Source of the DNA: Cuspidothrix sp046080125
GTDB lineage: Bacteria > Cyanobacteriota > Cyanobacteriia > Cyanobacteriales > Nostocaceae
Reading direction: 5' to 3'
DNA length: 32,735 nt
NCBI GenBank assembly: GCA_046080125.1
Contig: JBJTTJ010000065.1
Location: 1 to 32,735, forward strand
The notes under the pieces were generated by a model. The model made no database searches. It had not been told where the DNA came from and saw only the letters and a program-made list of their open reading frames with translations. The translations under genes and the position numbers were made by a program. How positions within the stretch are numbered: the stretch's first letter is position 1; every line of letters begins with the position of its first letter. Shown here in pieces: positions 26,827 through 32,735 of the stretch.

Positions 26827-27615
26827 CTACTTACCAAAAATTTCCGCAAAAAACTGCCGCATAGCTTGCCAAGAACGCTGATCTGCGATTGGATTATAGA
26901 GAGCACCTTGAGGATTATTTTTGGCTTCTGGGTTGGTAAAAGAATGAAGCGCACCCCCATAGGATATTAATTGCCAGTCTACATTTCCCAGACGCATTTC
27001 TCTAGCAAAACCTTGTACTTGTTCCTCTGGGACATAGGGATCATTAGCACCATGTAATACTAACACCTTAGCTTTAATATTTTTAGCATCTTTAGGATTA
27101 GGTGTGTCCAGACTACCATGGAAACTGACTACACCACTAATATTAGCACCGCTTCGGGCTAGTTCTAAGACCGTACTCCCACCAAAACAGTAACCAATGG
27201 CAGCAATGTGTTTTGACTCTGTTAAGGAATGCTGTTGTAAAATTTGTAGGGCAGCTTGAGCTCGTTCACGGAGTAATTTCCGGTCTTGGAGATAAATAGT
27301 TGCCTGTTTACTCGATTGTTCCGGGTTTTTTGGTCTAATTCCTTTGCCATAGATATCTGCGGCAAAAGCAACATATCCTAACTCAGCTAATTGTTCAGTA
27401 CGTTTTTTGGCATAGGACTGTAAACCATTCCATTCATGAACCACTAATACACCAGGACGTTTAACTTTAATTGCATCATTGTATGCAAGATATCCTTCTA
27501 GTACAACATTACCTTGATTATACTCAATGGTTTTAGTTTTAATTTCTGCTAATGCATGACTAGAACTGAATAACAGAATAGCAGGTGTAAGCAATACAGA
27601 AAGTAAAAATTTCAT
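26827..27615 (-). CDS. Secreted dienelactone hydrolase family protein
   Basis: 262 residues from the ATG at 27615. A GTG two codons upstream (27621) has the closer ribosome-binding site (GGGGG), so either start is possible. The N-terminus is a signal peptide (MKFLLSVLLTPAILLFSSSHALA, cut before E24). The alpha/beta-hydrolase core has the DLH triad: C143 in GYCFGGS, D192 in HGANDPYV and H224 in ALHSFTNP, with HEWNGL (60-65) at the oxyanion side. All are present, so an active hydrolase outside the cytosol is likely. The natural substrate is unknown; true dienelactone is unlikely here. Single-gene unit. Confidence 0.9.
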   Translation of the reverse strand: MKFLLSVLLTPAILLFSSSHALAEIKTKTIEYNQGNVVLEGYLAYNDAIKVKRPGVLVVHEWNGLQSYAKKRTEQLAELGYVAFAADIYGKGIRPKNPEQSSKQATIYLQDRKLLRERAQAALQILQQHSLTESKHIAAIGYCFGGSTVLELARSGANISGVVSFHGSLDTPNPKDAKNIKAKVLVLHGANDPYVPEEQVQGFAREMRLGNVDWQLISYGGALHSFTNPEAKNNPQGALYNPIADQRSWQAMRQFFAEIFGK

Positions 27616-27691
27616 AACCACTTATGCCCCCTAGTAAAATCAGACCTCTACAGTCACAATATAGCAATCCTAAGTGAGTTATGGACAATAA

Positions 27692-27728
27692 GAGCCCCAA
27701 CTCCTTAGAGAAGTCGGGACTCGGGCTC
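27692..27728. repeat. Dispersed-type palindrome
   Basis: GAGCCC and GGGCTC flank an inner pair (CCAACT...AGTCGGG) to form one imperfect stem. The CCCGACTTCT-type hairpin is a common intergenic repeat in filamentous cyanobacteria. It lies between two minus-strand genes and may act as a 3' structure for the small gene at 27857-28093. Confidence 0.5.
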
Positions 27729-27856
27729 CTGTGGCACTCACAAATCAGATAGGATAACCTTCCGGGGACGAGAACCCAGTACCAAGGCTTTGCTGCTGTG
27801 TAATCTGGCAATTGGCACAGGAGATAATAAGAATAAACTACTTGCGTCTTGTCAGT

Positions 27857-28093
27857 TTACATGACAACTTCTTCTCGCTGACAATCAAAGAAAAGCTCAA
27901 ATACACCATCAGGAATTAACTGACGGATGTGTTGAATATAACCTTCTGCATCGGAACGACTGCGAAACCGGGCAACAATGACCTTTTCCTGTTCGGCAAC
28001 AATTCGAGCTATAGCCCAACCATTCAACCTTTTTCTGTAGGCAATAGCTTGATTTTCTGAATTGCTATTTTTGTAATCCGTATTTTGTGGCAT
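27857..28093 (-). CDS. Small conserved protein, unknown
   Basis: 78 residues, soluble, basic in the middle and acidic at the end. The core RLNGWAIARIVAEQEKVIVA followed by RFRSRSDAEGYIQHIRQL and FELFFDC reads as a beta-alpha-beta unit of about 55 residues, similar in pattern to small SPOR-like or DUF1508-like domains, but no family is recognised. The MPQNTDYKNSNSE start is polar and probably disordered. The gene lies alone on the minus strand; its upstream region (28094 on) is shared with the divergent ATP-grasp gene. Confidence 0.65.
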   Translation of the reverse strand: MPQNTDYKNSNSENQAIAYRKRLNGWAIARIVAEQEKVIVARFRSRSDAEGYIQHIRQLIPDGVFELFFDCQREEVVM

Positions 28094-28425
28094 GATTATT
28101 TTATGCGTATGAACTTGAGTGAAGGGCGTTAGTATGTCTCTGAAACAAAGATGTACTAGCGTCTTTTATTAATGCCACCTTGTTATTACATATTTTCAGA
28201 ATTGTCAAGGTGTGGTGCAACAACTTATCTACTGATAATTTTCAGTTTGATTAGATGCTAACCAATGCTTACTAAGTGATTCAGTGTTTAAACTTACATC
28301 AAACATCAGAGGATATGGTATCATCTGTATCTAATCTCAATGATTTGAAGTTTTGGAGTTAGAAACATTTACGACTTTTGCAATCCATTTTCAGGCTGAT
28401 TTGTAGATAATCTGGGAAAATAACA
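28094..28425. other. Divergent intergenic region, no gene seen
   Basis: These 332 bases separate two divergent genes and should hold both promoters. The longest ORFs are under 20 codons, and no RNA gene or strong hairpin was found. Confidence 0.5.
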
Positions 28426-29412
28426 ATGGCAATCACGTCTATCATCCAAAAATTAGCATTGCAAATAGGTGCTGTAGTTTTAGTCGAACCAGAATATGAA
28501 TTAGTTGGTCATATTACATTTAAAAATGGTAAGAGGTCAGTTTTTAGCTATGCTAAATTGAATATTAATGGTTTTGCTTCCGCAGAGCTGGCTAAAGATA
28601 AGGCATATAGTAATTTTTTTCTCAGGCAGTTTGGATATAGAGTCACAGAGGGAAAGACTTTTTTTAATGATCATTTATGTGCTAAATTAGCTCATCCCAG
28701 AAATATTGATGATGGATTGGATTATGCCCAAAAACTAGGCTTTCCTGTAATCGTTAAACCTTTGAATCTTAGTCAAGGGGTATTAGTCACCAAGGTATAT
28801 AATCAAGAGGAATATTATCATGTAGCTAAGAAAATATTCCAGATCAAATCGGGTTTGATTGTAGAAAAATTTTATAGTGGTAATGACTATAGAATCCTGG
28901 TCTTAGATAATGAAATTATTGCTGCTTATCAAAGAATACCTCTATTTGTTGTAGGTGATGGTAAGTCTAATATTTTAGAATTGCTACAGCAAAAACAAGA
29001 AAGATTTACGAATATGGGCAGAAAAAATATTATCAAATTCGAGGATTTTCGGATTTCTCAAAAATTACAAACCCAAAATCTCAATTTGGATAGTGTCATT
29101 CCTGCAAATGACATTGTTTATTTGTTGGATAGTGCGAATTTATCTAGTGGTGGTGAAGCGGTAGATTTTTCTGAAAACATTCATCCTGATTTTAAAAAAT
29201 TAGCAATTAATATTACCAAAGATATAGGACTGAGATTAGCAGGGGTGGATATTCTCACCGATGATATAACCAGTCCTATGGTAGATTATACTTTGATTGA
29301 AGTAAATGGTTCTCCTGGGTTAGATCATTATGCTGCTAGTAGTGAGGTAGCAGCACAGAAAGTAGAGAACTTGTATTTGAAGGTTCTGAAAATTTTAGAG
29401 AATGAGAGTTAG
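28426..29412 (+). CDS. Stand-alone ATP-grasp ligase, cyanophycin-synthetase-like
   Basis: 328 residues with one ATP-grasp domain. AKDKAYSNFFLRQFGYRV (about 56-73) starts the fold, FPVIVKPLNLSQGVLV (about 105-120) carries the ATP-binding lysine and glycine loop, VEKFYSGNDYRILVLDN follows, and VDILTD plus LIEVNGSPGLDHYA near the end carry the metal-binding D, E and N. The pattern is nearest to the ATP-grasp part of cyanophycin synthetase, but the Mur-ligase half and the N-terminal region of that enzyme are absent. It should join a carboxylate to an amine using ATP; the substrates are unknown. It ends two bases before the convergent gene at 29415, and its ATG start lies near the divergent promoter region. 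Confidence 0.8.
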   Translation: MAITSIIQKLALQIGAVVLVEPEYELVGHITFKNGKRSVFSYAKLNINGFASAELAKDKAYSNFFLRQFGYRVTEGKTFFNDHLCAKLAHPRNIDDGLDYAQKLGFPVIVKPLNLSQGVLVTKVYNQEEYYHVAKKIFQIKSGLIVEKFYSGNDYRILVLDNEIIAAYQRIPLFVVGDGKSNILELLQQKQERFTNMGRKNIIKFEDFRISQKLQTQNLNLDSVIPANDIVYLLDSANLSSGGEAVDFSENIHPDFKKLAINITKDIGLRLAGVDILTDDITSPMVDYTLIEVNGSPGLDHYAASSEVAAQKVENLYLKVLKILENES

Positions 29413-29414
29413 GG

Positions 29415-29768
29415 TTACAAGTTTTTCCTCAATAGTGATTCAAATTCCCCTGATAAAGATTTCATATCTGCGACTCTAGCTACAAGTAGGCTATCATGTC
29501 CGGCATCTTGTAAGCGAGATTTCCAATAGTCAATACTCTCAGCATTATTTAACCAAAATTCAATTACTGTATCTACTACTTTATCTAAGTTCCAACCCCA
29601 TTTTACCCCTAGTGGTTCTACAGATGCTAAAAACGCATCTAAGGTACAAATGTGAGTTCCTAGATATTCTATACCCTGGTGTCCTGGTTTTACTAAACTC
29701 TGTTGTTGGTGATTAAAAAAATGTAAAATAGGAGATACACCTATTAAATTGAAACTGTATTTAATCAT
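29415..29768 (-). CDS. Small protein of unknown function, convergent with ATP-grasp gene
   Basis: 117 residues. I set the start at the ATG at 29768 because a perfect AGGAGG (29775-29780) lies six bases upstream; the earlier ATG at 29783 overlaps that site. The protein has a strand-rich start (IKYSFNLIGVSPILHFFNHQ), a GIEYLGTHICTLDAFLA segment with one cysteine, WGWNLDKVVDTVIEFWL as a helix, and a charged helical end. No signal peptide or membrane segment. Family not recognised. A perfect CIRCE operator lies about 220 bases upstream, so heat-shock control by HrcA is possible. Confidence 0.75.
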   Translation of the reverse strand: MIKYSFNLIGVSPILHFFNHQQQSLVKPGHQGIEYLGTHICTLDAFLASVEPLGVKWGWNLDKVVDTVIEFWLNNAESIDYWKSRLQDAGHDSLLVARVADMKSLSGEFESLLRKNL

Positions 29769-29774
29769 TCTAGT

Positions 29775-29780
29775 CCTCCT
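29775..29780 (-). promoter_or_regulatory. Ribosome-binding site that decides the start of the 29415-29768 gene
   Basis: The minus strand reads AGGAGG, complementary to the 16S rRNA tail, six bases before the ATG at 29768. This is the strongest such site seen in the window and excludes the longer start at 29783. Confidence 0.75.
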
Positions 29781-29859
29781 CATTAATTCATCTTCTGTTT
29801 AGGGTGAAAAACTATTAGACATCTTTTCAAAATTAAATATGCGTAACCACCAAACTCTT

Positions 29860-29887
29860 GTAGGGAAAATTCATGAATTGTCCCTAC
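29860..29887. repeat. 28-base near-perfect palindrome
   Basis: GTAGGGA, one base, then AATTCATGAATT, one base, and TCCCTAC form a palindrome with one mismatched pair. The core AATTC-TGAATT with TAGGG/CCCTA flanks recurs inside the element at 11433-11522, so this is probably a relic or shorter relative of that family. Confidence 0.55.
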
Positions 29888-29988
29888 CGTAATTTTCACT
29901 CCTATGTCTATGAAGAAAAAATCCGTTAACTACATCTGAAAAAGTGGGATTTTTCCATACTACATCAGTTTCAATATGGGGTGAGATT

Positions 29989-30015
29989 TTAGCACTCAAC
30001 CCTTGTGAGTGCTAA
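29989..30015. promoter_or_regulatory. CIRCE operator (HrcA-binding site), perfect match
   Basis: TTAGCACTC (29989-29997), a nine-base spacer and GAGTGCTAA (30007-30015) match the CIRCE consensus at every position. CIRCE is bound by the repressor HrcA and in cyanobacteria normally controls groESL. No chaperone gene is nearby: the small minus-strand gene starts about 220 bases to the left and thrC about 390 to the right. A promoter-like pair (TTGGTT at 30023-30028, 16 bases, TATGAT at 30045-30050) lies just to the right. Confidence 0.9.
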
Positions 30016-30304
30016 AGTTTATTTGGTTGTTACATTGTATTATCTATGATTTATCGCAGAATTTCAAGGTTCTAGATCGGTTTTTTAAAACTTATGGTAA
30101 TTTTTTGAATGTATCAGGGATGTTGGCAAATGGTAAGTTATCAAAAGCTATAGCTGGAGTTTTTATAAATTTAGAAGCCAGTTAAGTGGGTTGGACTTAA
30201 AAATAGTCTTTATAGTAAGGCAAAAGACAAGAGTGAACAAGTTTTAAGTGATTTTACTTTTCTTAACACATTTTGGTTATTTTACTGTCATTGTCTCAAG
30301 GAGT

Positions 30305-30354
30305 GTCAATCCCGATAAAAATAGTCGGGTATGTTTGACGAGTATTTTGCCTCG
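30305..30354 (+). promoter_or_regulatory. Two consecutive hairpins upstream of thrC, with a T-rich end
   Basis: The first hairpin pairs GTCAA and CCCGA with TCGGG and TTGAC around an AT-rich loop. The second pairs CGAG (30339-30342) with CTCG (30351-30354) and is followed after seven bases by TATTTTTTT. They end about 48 bases before the ATG of the second threonine synthase. They could be an attenuator-like leader; the second stem is short. Between CIRCE and here I see no gene. Confidence 0.35.
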
Positions 30355-30402
30355 TGTTAGTATTTTTTTCACAGTTGACGGATATACGGGGAAAGCTAGT
30401 TT

Positions 30403-31707
30403 ATGACTCAGTCCATCGCAAACTTAAACAAAGCCAACACTTCCATATTGAAAGCACTCAAGTGTAAAGAATGTGGTGCAGAATACGAACTCCAAGCTAC
30501 TCATGTTTGTGAGTTGTGCTTCGGTCCATTGGAAGTTAAATATGACTATGATGTTTTGCGTCAGTCTGTCAGTCGAGAAACTATTGAAGCTGGTCCTAAT
30601 TCAATTTGGCGTTATCGTCAATTTTTACCCGTTGCTACCGACAACTATATAGATGTGGGAACAGGGATGACTCCCTTATTGCGTTCTCATCGTCTTGCCC
30701 GTCGCCTGGGTCTAAATAAACTTTATATTAAAAATGATGCCGTAAATATGCCCACCCTCAGCTTTAAGGATCGGGTGGTGTCTGTGGCACTGAGCAGAGC
30801 AAGAGAATTAGGTTTTACAACTGTTTCCTGTGCTAGTACCGGCAACTTGGCAAATTCTACCGCTGCGATCGCTGCCTATGCTGGTTTAGATTGCTGTGTA
30901 TTCATTCCTTCTGACTTAGAAGCTGGTAAGGTATTAGGTAGTTTAATTTACAGTCCCACCTTAATGGCAGTCAAAGGCAACTACGATCAAGTAAACCGCC
31001 TTTGTTCAGAAGTTGCCAATACACACGGTTGGGGATTTGTCAATATTAATCTTCGTCCTTATTATTCCGAAGGTTCTAAAACATTAGGTTTTGAAGTTGC
31101 AGAACAACTCGGTTGGGAACTACCAGATCATCTAGTTGCACCTTTAGCTTCTGGTTCATTGTTCACCAAGATTTATAAAGGTTTCCAAGAATTTACCGAA
31201 GTTGGTTTAGTCGAAGGTAAAAAAGTTCGCTTTAGTGGCGCACAAGCAGAAGGCTGTTCTCCCATTGCTACAGCCTTCAAAGAAGGAAGAGACTTTATTC
31301 AACCAGTAAAACCGAATACAATTGCTAAATCCATTGCCATTGGCAACCCAGCAGATGGGGTGTATGCTGTAGAAATCGCCCAAAAAACAGGCGGTAATAT
31401 TGAATCAGTAAATGATGCAGAAATTATCGAAGGTATCAAACTGTTAGCAGAAACCGAAGGTATATTCACCGAAACCGCAGGTGGTACAACCATCGCCGTG
31501 CTGAAAAAATTAGTAGAAGCTGGTAAAATTGATCCAGATGAAACTACAGTTGTGTACATCACTGGCAACGGTTTGAAAACCCAAGAAGCGGTACAAGGTT
31601 ATATTGGTGAACCTTTGACTATTGATGCCAAACTTGATAGTTTTGAACGGGCGTTAGAAAGATCCCGCACTCTTGATCGCCTAGAATGGCAACAAGTTCT
31701 TGTTTAG
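30403..31707 (+). CDS. thrC: Threonine synthase, long form with zinc-ribbon N-terminus
   Basis: 434 residues. The N-terminus holds two CxxC pairs (C21/C24 and C36/C39), a zinc-ribbon-like fold absent from the gene at 2734. The PLP core follows: GTGMTPLLRS (87-96), the Schiff-base lysine K122 in LSFKDR, CASTGNLANS (143-152) for substrate, then APLASGSLF in the phosphate-binding region. The family is annotated as threonine synthase, but the presence of two such genes and a ThiS-like neighbour leaves open another reaction on O-phosphohomoserine. A ThiS/MoaD-like gene follows after 103 bases on the same strand. The leader carries possible hairpins and a distant CIRCE. ATG at 30403 is the only good start. 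Confidence 0.9.
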   Translation: MTQSIANLNKANTSILKALKCKECGAEYELQATHVCELCFGPLEVKYDYDVLRQSVSRETIEAGPNSIWRYRQFLPVATDNYIDVGTGMTPLLRSHRLARRLGLNKLYIKNDAVNMPTLSFKDRVVSVALSRARELGFTTVSCASTGNLANSTAAIAAYAGLDCCVFIPSDLEAGKVLGSLIYSPTLMAVKGNYDQVNRLCSEVANTHGWGFVNINLRPYYSEGSKTLGFEVAEQLGWELPDHLVAPLASGSLFTKIYKGFQEFTEVGLVEGKKVRFSGAQAEGCSPIATAFKEGRDFIQPVKPNTIAKSIAIGNPADGVYAVEIAQKTGGNIESVNDAEIIEGIKLLAETEGIFTETAGGTTIAVLKKLVEAGKIDPDETTVVYITGNGLKTQEAVQGYIGEPLTIDAKLDSFERALERSRTLDRLEWQQVLV

Positions 31708-31744
31708 TTAATGTCATTGGTAAATTACAATTAACCACTGACTT

Positions 31745-31771
31745 TAGGGGTTGAGCAATGCTAACCCCCTA
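31745..31771. repeat. Palindrome related to the one at 2650-2678
   Basis: TAGGGGTTGAGCA, one base and TGCTAACCCCCTA pair with two single-base bulges. It is the same sequence family as the perfect palindrome downstream of the other threonine synthase gene. It sits between thrC and the ThiS/MoaD-like gene and could reduce read-through between them. Confidence 0.6.
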
Positions 31772-31810
31772 CCAACTCTCACTTGAAAACTAAAAACTAA
31801 TCTTTAGACT

Positions 31811-32086
31811 ATGGCCGTAACAGTTCTAGTTCCCACTGCGCTGCAAAAATTTACAAATAATCAAGCTGTCTTAGAATGCAGTGGTACCAACATTGCTGAA
31901 TTATTTGATTCTTTAGAGCAAGTTTGTCCAGGTATTAAGTCGCGTTTATGCAATGCAGAAGGACAACCAAATCGCTTCTTAAACTTATACGTTAATAGCG
32001 AAGACATCCGCTTTTTAGGTGGAACAGCAACACCCTTAAAAGATGGTGATGAAGTGAGTATTGTTCCTGCTATTGCAGGTGGTTAA
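31811..32086 (+). CDS. ThiS/MoaD-like sulfur-carrier-type protein
   Basis: 91 residues, a beta-grasp fold protein. The sequence runs AVTVLVPTALQKFTNN, a helix with ELFDSLEQVCPGIKSRL, NLYVNSEDIRFLGG and DGDEVSIVPAIAGG, ending exactly in Gly-Gly. The terminal GG is the feature that lets ThiS/MoaD-type proteins be adenylated and carry sulfur as a thiocarboxylate. No MoaE, ThiG or E1-like activating gene lies nearby, so the usual thiamine or molybdopterin role is not supported here. The upstream partner is a threonine-synthase-like PLP enzyme, an arrangement that recalls the CysO/CysM sulfur-carrier pathway for cysteine. It is probably co-transcribed with that gene, although a palindrome separates them. 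Confidence 0.9.
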   Translation: MAVTVLVPTALQKFTNNQAVLECSGTNIAELFDSLEQVCPGIKSRLCNAEGQPNRFLNLYVNSEDIRFLGGTATPLKDGDEVSIVPAIAGG

Positions 32087-32095
32087 AATTAGTAT

Positions 32096-32123
32096 TCAGC
32101 AGTCAGCAGTCAGCAGTCAGCAG
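32096..32123. repeat. Heptameric tandem repeat, TCAGCAG x4
   Basis: Four exact copies of TCAGCAG follow each other, starting 9 bases after the stop codon of the ThiS/MoaD-like gene. Just beyond, ATAGGTAATCTTT is repeated twice (about 32198-32223). Confidence 0.8.
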
Positions 32124-32247
32124 TTAGCTAAATAATACTCCTATCCCACTGTTAAATTACCTATAATTTTCATAACTTATCCCTTCAGGGACGAAATATA
32201 GGTAATCTTTATAGGTAATCTTTGAGTGGGAAGGGAGCAATTAACCA

Positions 32248-32735
32248 TTAAACAGTTAGCAACGCTTGTAAATCCTCAACTTTTAATCTTGGTCCGTAGG
32301 TTGTAACTACTTGAGAAGCTGCGGTAGATGCTAATTTTCCTGCTGCTTCATAACTCATACCGTGGGTAATACCATAAAGAAAAGCTCCTGCATACATATC
32401 ACCTGCACCCACTGTATCCACAGCATGAACTTGAGGTGCGGAAATTTCAATTAATTTTTCCCCATCAAAGACTATAGAACCTTTAGAACCACGAGTAATA
32501 GCAAATTTCTGGCTGAGAATTTTCAGTTTATCTACAGCTACCTGAAAATCTTCTGTTTCTGCTAAACCTAACGCTTCACTTTCGTTAGCAAAAATAAAGT
32601 CTAAACCAGGTCCGATCATATCTAATAAACCATCTTTGAAAAATTTTACCATGTTGTAATCCGATAAGGACATGGTGGTTTTAACTCCAGCATTTTTAGC
32701 GATATCTCTAGCTTGAATAGCTGCTGCTTTACCAG
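32248..32735 (-). CDS. PfkB-family carbohydrate/nucleoside kinase (partial, N-terminus off the window)
   Basis: The last 162 codons of a PfkB kinase. The frame is open to the right edge, and residues before the internal ATG at 32673 (AIQARDIAKNAGVKTT) continue the fold, so that ATG is not the start. IFANESEALGL is the NxxE motif that binds magnesium, AITRGSKGSIVF precedes the ATP site, and DTVGAGDMYAGAFLYGI is the second PfkB signature with the catalytic aspartate. The C-terminus (KVEDLQALLTV) is normal. It phosphorylates a sugar or nucleoside; adenosine kinase-like members are common in this family, but the substrate region lies outside the window. It is convergent with the ThiS/MoaD-like gene. 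Confidence 0.88.
   Translation of the reverse strand, partial: GKAAAIQARDIAKNAGVKTTMSLSDYNMVKFFKDGLLDMIGPGLDFIFANESEALGLAETEDFQVAVDKLKILSQKFAITRGSKGSIVFDGEKLIEISAPQVHAVDTVGAGDMYAGAFLYGITHGMSYEAAGKLASTAASQVVTTYGPRLKVEDLQALLTV

Noticed and set aside
26730..26960. Minus-strand ORF of 76 codons at the 3' end of the secreted hydrolase gene
   Set aside because: It lies in another frame of the hydrolase gene and extends into low-complexity repeats.
27560..27811. Minus-strand ORF of 83 codons upstream of the hydrolase gene
   Set aside because: It covers a dispersed palindrome and overlaps the hydrolase signal peptide in another frame.
30120..30182. 20-codon ORF between CIRCE and thrC (MLANGKLSKAIAGV start)
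   Set aside because: Too short and without a ribosome-binding site; considered because of the CIRCE upstream but not supported.
32096..32123. CRISPR array
   Set aside because: The units are seven bases with no spacers; no cas genes are present anywhere in the window.

Overview
The window reads as chromosomal DNA of a filamentous, probably heterocystous (Nostocales-type) cyanobacterium. The octamer GCGATCGC (HIP1) occurs about 14 times. The DNA is AT-rich, and short heptameric repeats and small palindromic elements sit between genes. Several genes belong to families found mostly or only in cyanobacteria: DUF3352, DUF1823, Uma2, and tocopherol cyclase next to an M50 protease. No species can be named from this alone.

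Left part (1-8400): the 5' part of an RTX-like calcium-binding protein with an unusual cysteine-hydrolase-like N-terminus runs off the left edge. It is followed by a Uma2-family nuclease, a short threonine synthase (thrC), a small conserved protein and a 765-residue membrane-anchored protein of unknown function. A 0.9 kb gap follows. It holds an unlisted 37-codon ORF with an intrinsic terminator downstream, and a long imperfect palindrome that looks like a MITE. A solitary DppC-type permease gene closes this part.

Middle (8400-24800): a 52-residue membrane peptide, a ROK glucokinase that lacks most of the usual zinc ligands, CTP synthase (pyrG), a second MITE-like element, a periplasmic N-acetylmuramoyl-L-alanine amidase, an M1 aminopeptidase with HEAT repeats, a DUF3352 protein, an M61 PDZ protease, the GTPase YchF, three small proteins of unknown function, an M50 metalloprotease with tocopherol cyclase, and tRNA-Arg(CCU). 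Most of these are housekeeping genes in single-gene units, often convergent and separated by small hairpins.

Right part (24800-32735): a DAHP synthase gene (aroG type) broken by a one-base frameshift, a second copy of the first MITE family, a DUF1823 protein, a secreted dienelactone-hydrolase-like protein, a small conserved protein, and a stand-alone ATP-grasp enzyme convergent with a small unknown gene. A perfect CIRCE operator follows, with no chaperone gene beside it. Next come a second, zinc-ribbon threonine synthase, a ThiS/MoaD-like sulfur-carrier protein ending in Gly-Gly, and the C-terminal part of a PfkB-type kinase.

The points most worth a second look are: the orphan CIRCE; the pairing of a threonine-synthase-like PLP enzyme with a sulfur-carrier-type protein; the frameshifted aroG; the fused hydrolase/RTX protein; and the unlisted small ORF with its terminator.
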